Shown here: positions 36,932-46,582 of the stretch, piece after piece
Layout: each line of letters begins with the position of its first letter
Numbering within the stretch: position 1 is the first letter of the stretch
Origin: Collimonas sp. OK607
GTDB lineage: Bacteria > Pseudomonadota > Gammaproteobacteria > Burkholderiales > Burkholderiaceae_D
Length of the DNA: 64,000 bases
Direction of reading: 5' to 3'
Assembly: GCF_900111995.1 (NCBI RefSeq)
Contig: NZ_FOKF01000015.1
Location: forward strand, 47,575-111,574
Notes under the pieces: generated by a model
What the model was told of the DNA's origin: nothing
Databases searched by the model: none
Seen by the model: the letters and a program-made list of their open reading frames with translations, nothing else
Position numbers and translations under genes: made by a program

Positions 36932-38494
36932 TTACATCACCGCCCCAATTTGCCAGGGCACGAATTCATTTTGCCCGTAACCGTGGATTTCACTCTTCGT
37001 GCGGGTGCCGGAAGCGACATCGATGATCATGCGGAAAATCTGTTCGCCTACTGTATCGACATCGGTGGTGCCGTCGGCGATGCCACCGCAGTTGAGATCC
37101 ATGTCATCTTTCTGACGCTGCCACAGTCCTGAATTGGTCGCCAACTTCAGCGACGGGGAGGGCGCACAACCATAGGCCGAGCCGCGTCCGGTGGTAAAGC
37201 AGATGACGTTGGCGCCGCCGGCAACCTGGCCGGTGGCGGACACCGGATCGTAGCCGGGCGTGTCCATGAACGTCAGGCCTTTGGCGGTGACCGCTGCGGC
37301 GTATTCCACTACATCGACCAGATTGGTGCTACCCGACTTGGCCACCGCACCCAACGATTTTTCCAGGATGGTGGTTAAGCCGCCGGCCTTGTTGCCGGCC
37401 GATGGATTGTTGTTCATCTCTGCATTTTGGCGCACGCAGTAATCCTCCCACCAGCGCACGCGCGCCAGCAGTTTGTCGCCGATTGCGGGGGTGCTGGCGC
37501 GGCGCGTGAGCAAATGCTCGGCACCGTAGATTTCAGGCGTCTCCGACAGAATCGCGCTGCCGCCATGTTGTACCAGGCGGTCGACCGCAGCGCCCAGCGC
37601 CGGGTTGGCGGTAATACCGGAATAGCCGTCGGAGCCGCCGCATTGCAGGCCGACCACCAGATGGCTGACCGGCAGCGGCTGGCGTGCGACGGTATTGGCC
37701 TCCGCCAGCATGGCCTCGACGATGGCGATGCCTTTTTCGACGGTCTTCCTGGTGCCGCCGCTATCCTGGATCGTGAAGCTGCGCAGGTTCTTGCCTTCGC
37801 TCATGCCGTGGGCGTTGAGCAGGCCGTCGATCTGGTTGGTTTCGCAGCCGAGGCCGACAAGCAGCGCCGAAGCGAAGTTCGGATGCCGGGCATAGCCGGC
37901 CAGCGTGCGCCGCAACAATGCCAGCGCCTCGCCTTCCGGATCGACGCCGCAGCCGATACCGTGTGTCAAGGCGATCACGCCATCGACATTCGGATAATTT
38001 GCCAGCGCTTGCGGGTTGGTATCGCGCCGAAAGTGGTCTGCAATTGCACGGGCAGCAGTGGCCGAACAGTTTACCGAAGTCAGGATGCCGATGTAATTGC
38101 GGGTTGCAACGCGGCCGTCCGGACGCAAAATGCCCATGAAGGTGGCCGGTTGCTCCACAAACCGGGTCGATTTCGCGTCGGCACAGAAAGTATGCTCACG
38201 TGCAAAATCGATCATTTTCAGATTGTGCGTATGGACGTGCTGGCCAGGATCGATGTCTTGGGCCGCAAAGCCGATGATCTGGCCGTAACGGCGTACTGCG
38301 TGGCCGGCCTGGATGCGGCTGGTAGCAATTTTGTGGCCGGGCGGAATCAGGCCTGATACGTTGATTCCTTCAGCCGCCAGCCACATGCCCGTCACTAATT
38401 GCGCGCGCGCGATAACGACGTTGTCCGCCTGATGAAGGCGGATCGTTGCAGAGACCAGGCTCGCTGGTCCCGGTGGAGTTTGGGTTGTTTCCAT
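36932..38494 (-). CDS. UxaA/GarD-family altronate or galactarate dehydratase
   Basis: 520 residues from ATG 38494 (AGGA six bases before; ATG 38500 is also in frame). The N-terminal SAF-like domain (~10-95, IRLHQADNVVIARAQL) is followed by the catalytic part with VATRNYIGILTSVNCSATAARAIA, THGIGCGVDPEGEALALLRRTL, VGLQCGGSDGYSGITANPALG and TTGRGSAYGCAPSPSLKLATNS. The family dehydrates D-altronate or D-galactarate using Fe2+; motifs alone do not separate the two. It is cotranscribed after manD, with a strong hairpin between them. In a hexuronate locus, D-altronate from galacturonate is the likeliest substrate. Confidence 0.88.
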   Translation of the reverse strand: METTQTPPGPASLVSATIRLHQADNVVIARAQLVTGMWLAAEGINVSGLIPPGHKIATSRIQAGHAVRRYGQIIGFAAQDIDPGQHVHTHNLKMIDFAREHTFCADAKSTRFVEQPATFMGILRPDGRVATRNYIGILTSVNCSATAARAIADHFRRDTNPQALANYPNVDGVIALTHGIGCGVDPEGEALALLRRTLAGYARHPNFASALLVGLGCETNQIDGLLNAHGMSEGKNLRSFTIQDSGGTRKTVEKGIAIVEAMLAEANTVARQPLPVSHLVVGLQCGGSDGYSGITANPALGAAVDRLVQHGGSAILSETPEIYGAEHLLTRRASTPAIGDKLLARVRWWEDYCVRQNAEMNNNPSAGNKAGGLTTILEKSLGAVAKSGSTNLVDVVEYAAAVTAKGLTFMDTPGYDPVSATGQVAGGANVICFTTGRGSAYGCAPSPSLKLATNSGLWQRQKDDMDLNCGGIADGTTDVDTVGEQIFRMIIDVASGTRTKSEIHGYGQNEFVPWQIGAVM

Positions 38495-38507
38495 TCGCAT
38501 TCCTAGA

Positions 38508-38536
38508 GAGAGCGCGCATTAACTCTGCGCGCTCTC
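38508..38536 (-). terminator. GC-rich hairpin between manD and the UxaA-type gene
   Basis: GAGAGCGCGCA and TGCGCGCTCTC form a perfect 11-bp stem around a 7-base loop. It sits in the 50-bp gap between cotranscribed genes and lacks a T tract. Partial termination or mRNA processing is plausible. Confidence 0.55.
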
Positions 38537-38550
38537 AGTTACGCAGGGTA

Positions 38551-39762
38551 TTACCAGTTGTGGAGCGTGCCGTCATGGGCCATGCGGTTCACCGGAAGGT
38601 AGGCGCGCTGGTAAGGATACTTGGCTGCCAGCGCTTCGTCGATATCGACACCGTGACCGGGTGTTTCACCTGCGAATAGGAAGCCGTCCTCGAACCGGTA
38701 ATCGTGCGGGAATACCGCGTCGGTTTCTTCCGTGTGGCGCATGTATTCCTGAATGCCGAAATTCGGTACCCAGGTATCGAAGTGCAGCGCCGCGCCCATG
38801 CAGACCGGCGACAAATCGGTGGCGCCATGGCAGCCGGTACGCACCTGGTACATCGCAGCCAGGTCGGCGATGCGTCGCAGGTGTGTGATACCGCCGGCAT
38901 GGACCACGGTGGCGCGGATGTAATCGATATATTGTTTCTCGATCAGTTCTTTGCAATCCCAGATCGTATTGAATACTTCGCCGACCGCTATCGGCGTTAC
39001 CGTATGTTCGCGGATCAGCTTGAATCCATCCTGATTCTCGGCCGGGGTTGGATCTTCCATCCAGAACAGGCGGTATGGTTCCAGCGATTTGCCCAGGCGC
39101 GCCGCCTCGATTGGCGTGAGCCGGTGGTGGACGTCGTGCAGCAGATGATGCTCAAAGCCCAGTTTATCGCGCAGGCGGTCAAACAGTTTCGGTGCGTGGT
39201 CCAGATAGCGTTCGGTCGACCAGTCGTGCTCGGATGGCAGTGAGGCGTCGGCAGGTTCGTAGAACATGCTGTCTTTCGACACGCCGTAGACTTTTTTCAA
39301 GCCAGGCACACCGGCCTGCGCGCGGATCGCCTTATAGCCCATCTCCGCGTAACGCAACACTTCATCAACGGTTTCTTCGATATCGCCACCGTTGGCGTGA
39401 CCGTACACCATGACGCCATTGCGGCTTCTGCCGCCGAGCAATTGATACAGCGGCATATTCGCGGCCTTGGCCTTGATGTCCCACAGGGCGGTATCGACTG
39501 CGGCAATCGCGCTCATCGTAACGGGGCCACGTCGCCAGTAAGCGCCGCGGTACAGGTATTGCCAGATGTCTTCGATCTGGTGGGCGTCACGGCCGATCAG
39601 GCAGGGAATCACGTGATCTGTAAGGTATGAGGCGACCGCTAATTCGCGGCCATTCAACGTAGCGTCGCCGATGCCGGTTAATCCTTCATCGGTATAAATT
39701 TTTAGGGTAACGAAATTGCGGCCTGGAGAGCAGATGATGACCTTGGCATCGGTGATTTTCAC
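38551..39762 (-). CDS. manD: D-mannonate dehydratase, enolase superfamily (ManD/RspA)
   Basis: 403 residues, the usual ManD length. The N-terminal capping domain ([40 protein letters not shown]) and barrel carry [46 protein letters not shown] and PIAVGEVFN, and the C-terminal [22 protein letters not shown] is typical. It converts D-mannonate to 2-keto-3-deoxygluconate. The start is GTG 39762 with GAGGA five bases upstream. It is divergent from the GntR regulator; four similar operator-like sites lie between them. Confidence 0.93.
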   Translation of the reverse strand: MKITDAKVIICSPGRNFVTLKIYTDEGLTGIGDATLNGRELAVASYLTDHVIPCLIGRDAHQIEDIWQYLYRGAYWRRGPVTMSAIAAVDTALWDIKAKAANMPLYQLLGGRSRNGVMVYGHANGGDIEETVDEVLRYAEMGYKAIRAQAGVPGLKKVYGVSKDSMFYEPADASLPSEHDWSTERYLDHAPKLFDRLRDKLGFEHHLLHDVHHRLTPIEAARLGKSLEPYRLFWMEDPTPAENQDGFKLIREHTVTPIAVGEVFNTIWDCKELIEKQYIDYIRATVVHAGGITHLRRIADLAAMYQVRTGCHGATDLSPVCMGAALHFDTWVPNFGIQEYMRHTEETDAVFPHDYRFEDGFLFAGETPGHGVDIDEALAAKYPYQRAYLPVNRMAHDGTLHNW

Positions 39763-40063
39763 GGCGTCCTCATTGGTTGGTGGATAGATTTACCTAAAAT
39801 TGGTCAGGCCAGTATGCCATTAATGATTTTAATTGGCTAGACCTTATTGCATTTTTGGCCGGACCAAAATAGAATGGCCTGACCAGTTGGAAATTAAGCC
39901 GGTAATTCAGTTGATGAGTCTGCGATGTAAATGACAGCAAATCGGGTGTTACTTCTCTCGCTAGTCGTCACGACATTGCAACCAGGAAATAACGAAATTC
40001 AATCAGGAATCGCGGTCCATATAGAATGGCGTTCCATTTAATTTCGAAGCAAGAGAGATAAAA
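39763..40063. promoter_or_regulatory. manD / GntR divergent control region
   Basis: 301 bp containing four TGGYCNGRCCA-type sites in its first 125 bp (separate entry). The second half, toward the regulator gene, has no further copy that I can see. Confidence 0.5.
39801..39885. promoter_or_regulatory. Array of four GntR/UxuR-like operator sites
   Basis: TGGTCAGGCCA (39801), TGGCTAGACCT (39834, degenerate), TGGCCGGACCA (39856) and TGGCCTGACCA (39875) share the near-palindrome TGGYCNGRCCA. The first and last are exact reverse complements. They lie 39-123 bp upstream of manD and are the best candidates for the adjacent FadR-type regulator. Confidence 0.65.
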
Positions 40064-40813
40064 ATGACTAAATCGACTACCCCTCCCGTTGAATTTGGCG
40101 CTCCTGCCGAGATGCGTCTGTATCGCATAGTTGCCGGGCAGATTCAGCAGATGATTCGTGATCAAAAGATCCTGCCAGGGACGCGCTTGCCGTCCGAGCG
40201 TGATTTGTCGACGCAGCTGGACGTGAGCCGGGCATCGGTGCGCGAAGCGCTGATTGCCCTCGAGCTGACCGGCGTCATTGAGGTGCGCGGTGGTTCGGGC
40301 ATTTATGTCAATGAAAAAACCGATGCGCCGGCCGACATCAAGGGCGCCGGCTGCGGTCCCTTCGAAGTATTGTCCGCCAGGCGCTTGATTGAAGGAGAGG
40401 TCGCCGCGATGGCCGCCAAGATGGCGACAGATTCCGCCGTCGACGCCATCATGCAGACCGTCTCGGATATGGAGCGCTTCAGCGATGACCGCGTCAAGAA
40501 CGAGCAGGCCGACCGCGCTTTCCATATGGCCATCGCCACGGCGACCGGCAATAGCGCTTTGATACTGGTGCTGAGCAATCTATGGGATGAGCGCGGCCAT
40601 CTCTGGAGCAAGATGGAGGAACACTTCCACACCGAAGATTTGCGGCGCGAAACGCTGACGGATCACCGTCGGATACTGGAAGCGATCGCGGCACGCGATC
40701 CGGCCGGCGCGCGTCGTGCAATGCGGGCGCATCTTGAGCGGGTAACGCGGGAATTCTCGCGCGGTTGGGGTGTCAAGGGTTCGGCCCGCGTTCCAGACAA
40801 AAAGACAGATTAG
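40064..40813 (+). CDS. GntR-family (FadR subfamily) regulator of hexuronate genes
   Basis: 249 residues: a winged helix at ~15-80 (GTRLPSERDLSTQLDVSRASVREALIALELTGVIEVRGGSGIYV) and an FCD effector domain (~95-235; RRLIEGEVAAMAAKMAT, FHMAIATATGNSALILVLSNLWDE, DHRRILEAIAARDPAGARRAMRAHLERV). The architecture matches UxuR/ExuR, which respond to uronates or aldonates. It is divergent from manD and directly upstream of uxaC, hence the probable local repressor (inference). Confidence 0.87.
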   Translation: MTKSTTPPVEFGAPAEMRLYRIVAGQIQQMIRDQKILPGTRLPSERDLSTQLDVSRASVREALIALELTGVIEVRGGSGIYVNEKTDAPADIKGAGCGPFEVLSARRLIEGEVAAMAAKMATDSAVDAIMQTVSDMERFSDDRVKNEQADRAFHMAIATATGNSALILVLSNLWDERGHLWSKMEEHFHTEDLRRETLTDHRRILEAIAARDPAGARRAMRAHLERVTREFSRGWGVKGSARVPDKKTD

Positions 40814-40875
40814 CAAGCGCGGTTTGACGATGCTTTTTTTACGTAAATTTCAATCAGATAGAGAACGGATTTCCA

Positions 40876-42297
40876 ATGCCTCTGCTCCATCCCGACCGGC
40901 TTTTTCCTGCTGATCCCGATACGCGCGCCGTCACGCGGCGCCTGTATCAGAGCGTGAAAGCGTTACCGATCGTCAGTCCGCATGGCCATACCGACCCGGC
41001 CTGGTTTGCTGCCAACGAAGCCTTCAGCAATCCGTCAGCCTTGCTGATTCAGCCTGATCACTACGTATTTCGCATGTTGTTTAGCCAAGGCGTGCGCCTG
41101 GAGGATGTAGGCGTACGCAGCCGCGATGGTACGCCGGTGGAAGCGGACCCGCGCAAAATCTGGCGTGTGCTCGCAAAGCATTGGCCACTGTTCCGTGGTA
41201 CGCCTTCCCGCATGTGGCTCGACCATGTGTTTGAAGAAGTGTTCGGCATCGAGCAAGCGTTGACCGAAGCCAATGCCGATGCACTCTACGACCACATCGA
41301 TTCCTGCCTGAAAACGCCTGAATTCCGTCCGCGTGCCCTGTTCGAGCGTTTCAATATCGAAGTCATCGCCACTACCGAATCGCCGCTCGATACACTCAGC
41401 CATCACCGCGCGCTGGCTACCGATCCCTGGCAAACCGCCGGCGGCAAGCCACGGGTGATTACCGCTTACCGGCCTGATCCGGTGGTCGATCCGGCATTTG
41501 ACGGCTTTGTGAGCAACATCAAGGAGTTTGGCGAGATCACCGGTGAAGATACCGCTACCTGGAAAGGATACCTGCGGGCCCACCGCAATCGTCGTGCATA
41601 TTTCAAGCAACTCGGCGCGACCTCTACCGACCACGGCCATCCGACCGCGCGTACTGTCGACCTCAGCGTTGCCGAATGTGAAGCTTTGTATGCCGAGGTC
41701 CTGACTGGCAATGCGTCGCCGATTGACGCCGAAGCGTTCCGTGCCCAGATGCTCACCGAGATGGCCTGCATGAGTCTGGACGACGGGCTGGTGATGCAAA
41801 TCCACCCCGGATCGCGGCGCAATCACAGCGCCGACATGCTGGCACGCTTTGGCCGCGACAAGGGTTTCGATATTCCAACCCAGACCAGCTACGTCGATGC
41901 ATTGAAACCGTTGCTAGACAAGCATGGCCTCAATCCAAATCTTTCCATCATCCTGTTTACCCTCGATGAAACCAGTTATGCACGGGAACTGGCGCCGCTG
42001 GCCGGTGTGTATCCGTCGCTCAAACTGGGTCCGGCGTGGTGGTTCCACGATGCGCCTGAAGGCATGCGCCGCTTCCGCGAACAAACTACCGAGACTGCCG
42101 GCTTTGCCAATACCGTCGGTTTCAATGACGATACCCGGGCTTTCCTGTCCATCCCGGCGCGGCATGACGTGGCCCGCCGTGTCGATTGCAGCTTTCTTGC
42201 ACGGCTGGTAGTTGAACATCGACTGCTGGAAGATGAGGCCGTCGAGTTGGCACACGATCTGGCCTACCGCCTCGCGAAGAGTGCGTATCGCCTGTAG
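40876..42297 (+). CDS. uxaC: Glucuronate/galacturonate isomerase
   Basis: A 473-residue uronate isomerase of the amidohydrolase fold. It has the metal motif SPHGHTDPAWF (H36, H38), FNIEVIATTESPLDTL, the MQIHPGSRRNHS segment and the terminal SIPARHDVARRVDCSFLARLVVEHRL. It converts D-glucuronate to D-fructuronate and D-galacturonate to D-tagaturonate. Length and motifs are typical. The stop codon sits in a 26-bp tandem duplication, followed by a long leader before the ABC importer genes. Confidence 0.95.
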   Translation: MPLLHPDRLFPADPDTRAVTRRLYQSVKALPIVSPHGHTDPAWFAANEAFSNPSALLIQPDHYVFRMLFSQGVRLEDVGVRSRDGTPVEADPRKIWRVLAKHWPLFRGTPSRMWLDHVFEEVFGIEQALTEANADALYDHIDSCLKTPEFRPRALFERFNIEVIATTESPLDTLSHHRALATDPWQTAGGKPRVITAYRPDPVVDPAFDGFVSNIKEFGEITGEDTATWKGYLRAHRNRRAYFKQLGATSTDHGHPTARTVDLSVAECEALYAEVLTGNASPIDAEAFRAQMLTEMACMSLDDGLVMQIHPGSRRNHSADMLARFGRDKGFDIPTQTSYVDALKPLLDKHGLNPNLSIILFTLDETSYARELAPLAGVYPSLKLGPAWWFHDAPEGMRRFREQTTETAGFANTVGFNDDTRAFLSIPARHDVARRVDCSFLARLVVEHRLLEDEAVELAHDLAYRLAKSAYRL

Positions 42298-42362
42298 CAC
42301 TTGAATCCATAAATCGCCTGTATCGCTTGAATCCATAAATCAATACATAAGCAATACATAAG
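42287..42362 (+). repeat. Tandem duplications across the uxaC stop
   Basis: Two 26-bp units, 42287-42312 and 42313-42338 (both start ATCGCCTGTA and end GAATCCATAA, two mismatches); the first contains the uxaC TAG. They are followed by CAATACATAAG twice (42341-42362). Confidence 0.8.
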
Positions 42363-42456
42363 CACAAGTAAGCATTAAAACCAAAAGCGTAAAAAAAAGC
42401 GCTGGTTATACCCAATCCTGGATTGTTTGATTCCTATAAAACTGGAGAAGAGACAC

Positions 42457-43638
42457 ATGAAACATATTTCGAATTTGACTCGGCGCACGATGGTGCGGAT
42501 GATCGCTGGCACCGTTGCAGGCGCATTCACGGCAGCGCTGAGCATGCCGGTCATGGCAGCGTCGACGGTGACGATCAATGTGGTGGACGTTGCCGGCAGC
42601 CTGGCTTTGTTGCAGGAAGCGATCGAGTCGTACAAGGTCAATAATCCAAACGTCAAATTCACATTCACCAAAGCACCGGCGCCGGAATTACCTAGCAAGC
42701 TGAAGGCGATGCAGGCCGCCAATCGCAGCGATATCGATTTGGTGCTGGGTGGTACCGACATTCTTGCCGCCGGCATCGATCAAAAGCTGTGGGTGAAAAT
42801 ATTGCCCGACAATGCCGCGAAGTTTCCCAATCTTGCCGCCAACTACCTGCCGCCAGTGAACAAGATGCAGGAACTGGCTCAGGATCAGGCCTTGGCCGTC
42901 GCCTTCATGCCAGCCGGCCCCTTGCTTGAATACAATCCAGACAAGGTAAAACAAGTGCCGACCACGCCGCAGGAATTGCTGGCGTATTGCAAAGCCAATC
43001 CCAACCGTTTGATCTACGCGCGCCCATCCAACTCCGGCCCTGGCCGCACCTTCCTGATGGGGCTGCCTTATCTGCTGGGCGATAAAGACCCGAAAGACCC
43101 GGTCAATGGCTGGTCTAAAACCTGGGCTTATCTGAAAGAACTGAATTCCTGCATCGAATACTATCCGGGCGGTACTGGCGCGGTCATGAAAGAACTGGGC
43201 GAAGGCTCGCGCGACATGACGGTGACTGTCACCGGCTGGGATATCAATCCGCGGGCGCTGGGCGTGGTACCGAAGAATTTCAAGGTCGGCGCGTTCAAGA
43301 ACATGACATGGATCAACGATACGCACTACATGATGATGCCAAAAGGCCTGAGTGCAGAAAAATCGAAAATTGTGCTCGACGTGATGGCATACCTGCTCAA
43401 GCCGGCGCAACAGGCGATGACCTACGACAAGGGTTATTTCTATCCCGGCCCGGCGATTAAAAACGTCCCGTTAAGCATGGCGCCGAAATCCAGCCAGGAT
43501 GTGATTAAAGAGTTTGGCCGCCCTGAATATGATGCGTTGATCGCGAACAATCCGCATGCCCAACCGCTGGACGCGCAGGAAATGGTGAAGGCCTTCCATA
43601 TCTGGGACGAACAGATCGGCACCCAGAAGTCCAAGTGA
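42457..43638 (+). CDS. ABC transporter periplasmic binding protein (uronate locus)
   Basis: A 393-residue solute-binding protein of the family 1/PotD-like type. The N-terminus MKHISNLTRRTMVRMIAGTVAGAFTAALSMPVMA has twin arginines and a signal-peptidase site before ASTVTINVVDVAG. Inner motifs include LPSKLKAMQAANRSDIDLVLGGTDILAAG and RPSNSGPGRTFLMGLPYLLGD. It is the first of four ABC genes lying between uxaC and uxuB, so a hexuronate or short oligouronide ligand is likely (inference). The binding family is usually linked to polyamines, iron or phosphonates. GGAG precedes the ATG at 42457. Confidence 0.85.
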   Translation: MKHISNLTRRTMVRMIAGTVAGAFTAALSMPVMAASTVTINVVDVAGSLALLQEAIESYKVNNPNVKFTFTKAPAPELPSKLKAMQAANRSDIDLVLGGTDILAAGIDQKLWVKILPDNAAKFPNLAANYLPPVNKMQELAQDQALAVAFMPAGPLLEYNPDKVKQVPTTPQELLAYCKANPNRLIYARPSNSGPGRTFLMGLPYLLGDKDPKDPVNGWSKTWAYLKELNSCIEYYPGGTGAVMKELGEGSRDMTVTVTGWDINPRALGVVPKNFKVGAFKNMTWINDTHYMMMPKGLSAEKSKIVLDVMAYLLKPAQQAMTYDKGYFYPGPAIKNVPLSMAPKSSQDVIKEFGRPEYDALIANNPHAQPLDAQEMVKAFHIWDEQIGTQKSK

Positions 43639-43679
43639 CCGCGCAACGCACGTAACGCATCTAACAGGAAATTCGAAAA

Positions 43680-44780
43680 ATGAACCACGACTTCAAAACG
43701 CTGCGTCTCGATCGCGTCACCCGTAATTTCGGTGGCCCGGCGAGCGCATCCGGCACCGCGCCGTTGCCGGCGCTGGGCGGCCTGACGATGAATATCGCCC
43801 GCGGCGAATTCATCGCGCTGCTCGGCCCGTCCGGCTGCGGTAAATCGACTGCACTAAACTGCCTGTCCGGGTTGCTAGCCCTATCGAGCGGCGCGATTTA
43901 CCTTGATCAACTGCGTATCGACACGTTGCCGCCGGAGCAGCGGGGATTCGGCATGGTATTCCAGAACTATGCATTGTTCCCGCATATGACGGTGGCCAAG
44001 AATGTCGGCTTTGGCCTGCTGATGCGTGGCGTGGCGTCCAGTGAAATTGATGTCCGCGTCAAACGGGCGCTGGACCTGGTGCAACTCGGGATGCACGCCA
44101 ACAAGCTGCCGGGCCAGTTGTCCGGCGGCCAGCAGCAACGCGTGGCGATTGCGCGCGCCATCGTCATCGAGCCGCCGTTGATCTTGATGGATGAACCGCT
44201 GTCGAATCTGGATGCCAAGCTGCGCCTTGAAATGCGGTCTGAAATACGCCGTATTCATGGCGAGCTCGGGCGCACTACGATTTACGTCACCCATGATCAA
44301 GATGAAGCCTTGTCGCTGGCAGACCGTATCGTCGTGATGAAGGATGGACTGGTGCAACAAGTCGGCACGCCGCAGGAAGTGTATGGCCAGCCGGCCAATC
44401 TTTCGGTGGCGCGTTTCATGGGCTATCGCAATGAACTGTTGCTCGATGTTGCGCAAAAGAGCAGCGACAGCATTCATTTGACCGGGCCCGGCATACAACT
44501 GCGCGGCATTCCGAAAAGTACCATCGGCGCCCGGGCAGCAGTATCGATCCGGCCGGAAGAGTTTTCCATATGCGCCCCTGGCGAGCTGCCGGCCAACAGC
44601 ATTACCGCACGCGTGGAGGCCGTCGAATATTATGGCCGCGAGTCGCTGTTCATGCTGCGAACGCAAGACAGTACGCGTCTGTTCGTGCGCACTGAAGGCA
44701 CCGCAAAACCGGGCGAAAACATGACTGTCTCCGTGCCGCATGAGCGCGTGCTCGCTTACCCGTCCGAGCAGGTGGCATGA
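43680..44780 (+). CDS. ABC transporter ATP-binding protein (PotA-like)
   Basis: 366 residues. The nucleotide-binding domain has Walker [10 protein letters not shown], the Q-loop region [19 protein letters not shown], signature [16 protein letters not shown], Walker [17 protein letters not shown] and switch [12 protein letters not shown]-terminal TOBE domain (~280-360, [39 protein letters not shown]) follows. This is the PotA/FbpC/MalK architecture. It overlaps the first permease by four bases. Confidence 0.92.
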   Translation: MNHDFKTLRLDRVTRNFGGPASASGTAPLPALGGLTMNIARGEFIALLGPSGCGKSTALNCLSGLLALSSGAIYLDQLRIDTLPPEQRGFGMVFQNYALFPHMTVAKNVGFGLLMRGVASSEIDVRVKRALDLVQLGMHANKLPGQLSGGQQQRVAIARAIVIEPPLILMDEPLSNLDAKLRLEMRSEIRRIHGELGRTTIYVTHDQDEALSLADRIVVMKDGLVQQVGTPQEVYGQPANLSVARFMGYRNELLLDVAQKSSDSIHLTGPGIQLRGIPKSTIGARAAVSIRPEEFSICAPGELPANSITARVEAVEYYGRESLFMLRTQDSTRLFVRTEGTAKPGENMTVSVPHERVLAYPSEQVA

Positions 44781-45655
44781 TGCACAGCCGCGCTCAAGCT
44801 GCCGGCTCGCGCTGGCTGGATCCTGTGATGTGGATGGTGGCTCCGGCCACGATCTTCATGCTGGCAGTCTTTGTCTATCCGTTCCTGCATGGTCTGACGC
44901 TGTCGTTTGAACCATTGGAAGGTGGTGCATGGTCGAACTACATCAAGTTTTTTAATACCGAAAACCTGTTCCTGACGATAGGGACCACGCTCAAGCTGGC
45001 GTTGCCGGCGACGATCATCAACGTCGGTATCGCCTTGCCGATTGCGTATCGCCTGCGCCACAAGACGCGTTACCAGAAAATCGCGACCACCATCCTGGTC
45101 ATCCCGATCACGCTGGGCACCGTCCTGATTGCGGAAGGCATGTTGACTTACTTCGGTCCGAAAGGCTGGTTCACGCAGGCACTGCAAATGTTCCATCTGT
45201 TTGAAGGTGGCATTCGCCTGACCCACAATTACTGGGGCGTGCTGATTTCCCTGATTATTTCCGGCTTTCCGTTCGCTTTCCTGCTGATCCTGTCGTACAT
45301 CACAGGGATCGATCCGGGGCTTACGCGCGCCGCCGCCACCCTTGGCGCCAGCCCGTACAAGCAGTTTCAGCACATTGTGCTGCCGTTGCTGATACCCGGG
45401 CTGGCAATGGCGTTCTGTTTGTCGTTCGTGCAGGCGTTCTCAGTCTTCCCGTCAGCGGTATTGCTAGGCTCGCCCGCCGGACCGACACGCGTCATTTCGA
45501 TTGCTGCCTATGAGGCCGCATTTGAAAATTACGACTATCCGATGGCCTCTACGATTGCCATGATCATGGGCATGGTGCAACTCGCGGTGGTCGCTGGCGT
45601 GCTTGGGCTGCGCAGCATGGTGTATCGCGGGCCAGTCACTGGCGGAAAGGGGTAA
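44777..45655 (+). CDS. ABC transporter permease 1 (PotB-like)
   Basis: A 292-residue inner-membrane permease with about six helices and the loop GLTRAAATLGASPYKQFQHIVLPLLIPGLAMAFCLSFVQAFSVFPSAVLLG, which carries the EAA-like contact for the ATPase. It resembles PotB-type subunits. The ATG at 44777 overlaps the ATPase stop (a second ATG is at 44780). The second permease begins four bases after its stop. Confidence 0.9.
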   Translation: MMHSRAQAAGSRWLDPVMWMVAPATIFMLAVFVYPFLHGLTLSFEPLEGGAWSNYIKFFNTENLFLTIGTTLKLALPATIINVGIALPIAYRLRHKTRYQKIATTILVIPITLGTVLIAEGMLTYFGPKGWFTQALQMFHLFEGGIRLTHNYWGVLISLIISGFPFAFLLILSYITGIDPGLTRAAATLGASPYKQFQHIVLPLLIPGLAMAFCLSFVQAFSVFPSAVLLGSPAGPTRVISIAAYEAAFENYDYPMASTIAMIMGMVQLAVVAGVLGLRSMVYRGPVTGGKG

Positions 45656-45658
45656 ATC

Positions 45659-46573
45659 ATGACGAAATCAATCGAGGTGAAATCAATATCCTCTGCCGGG
45701 ATCGCGCCGATGTCTGCTTCTGTCTCGCCAAAGCCGCATGTTAACTGGTGGAGCCGTGCCTGGAGTGGCCTGGTGGTCGGCTTCATGACTTTCTTCTTGC
45801 TCAATGTCGGCCTGATGATTGCTTCGGTAGCCACCAATTCGGTCGCCCGTCGCTGGTTCGGCACCTGGCTGCCTGACGGTTATACCTTTGAATGGTACGC
45901 AGCTGCCTGGAATGAATTCCAGCTCGGCGATGTTTTACTGGTAACGGTGGAAGTGGTGCTGGCCGTTGTAGTGCTGGCATTGGTCATCGGTGTGCCGGCG
46001 GCATATGCCCTGGCGCGCAGGGATTTCCGGGGCAAGCGTTTGTTGACCATGCTCTTCCTGCTGCCGCTGATGATACCGCCGATCACCTACGGTATTCCAT
46101 TGGCGACGTTGATGTACCAGCTGCATCTGGCCGGAACCTTGACTGGCGTGGTGATCGCCAATCTGCTGCCGGCACTGCCGTTCGTCATCCTGGTCATGAC
46201 GCCGTTTATTGAACAGATCGACCCGAATCTGGAATCCGCGGCGCGGGTGTTCGGTGCGCCGACCTGGAAAATGTTCCGCCATGTGCTGGTGCCGCTGCTG
46301 GCGCCCGGGATTCTTGCGGCATCGCTGCTGGTGCTGGTGCGCACCATTGCAATGTTCGAGTTGACCTTCATGACGGCCGGATCGGATACCCAGACCCTGG
46401 TCGTGGCGCTGTACTACTCGGTGTTTGCAGCCGGCGTGCGGGCTCCGCAATCGATTGATGCGATGGCGATGGTCTACATGATCATTACGCTGGTGTGGCT
46501 GCTGATTGCGATGCGTTTCGTCAGTCCGACACAACTTGTCTCCAGGGTGCGTGAGCATCCGCAGAGCGCTTAA
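45659..46573 (+). CDS. ABC transporter permease 2 (PotC-like)
   Basis: A 304-residue permease with a non-conserved N-terminal tail of about 35 residues, six helices, and the coupling loop PNLESAARVFGAPTWKMFRHVLVPLLAPGILAASLLVLVRTIAMFELTFMT. It presumably forms a heterodimeric channel with the preceding protein. AAAGGGG precedes the ATG. The uxuB-type gene follows after nine bases, which ties the importer to uronate catabolism. Confidence 0.9.
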   Translation: MTKSIEVKSISSAGIAPMSASVSPKPHVNWWSRAWSGLVVGFMTFFLLNVGLMIASVATNSVARRWFGTWLPDGYTFEWYAAAWNEFQLGDVLLVTVEVVLAVVVLALVIGVPAAYALARRDFRGKRLLTMLFLLPLMIPPITYGIPLATLMYQLHLAGTLTGVVIANLLPALPFVILVMTPFIEQIDPNLESAARVFGAPTWKMFRHVLVPLLAPGILAASLLVLVRTIAMFELTFMTAGSDTQTLVVALYYSVFAAGVRAPQSIDAMAMVYMIITLVWLLIAMRFVSPTQLVSRVREHPQSA

Positions 46574-46582
46574 GGAGATGCA

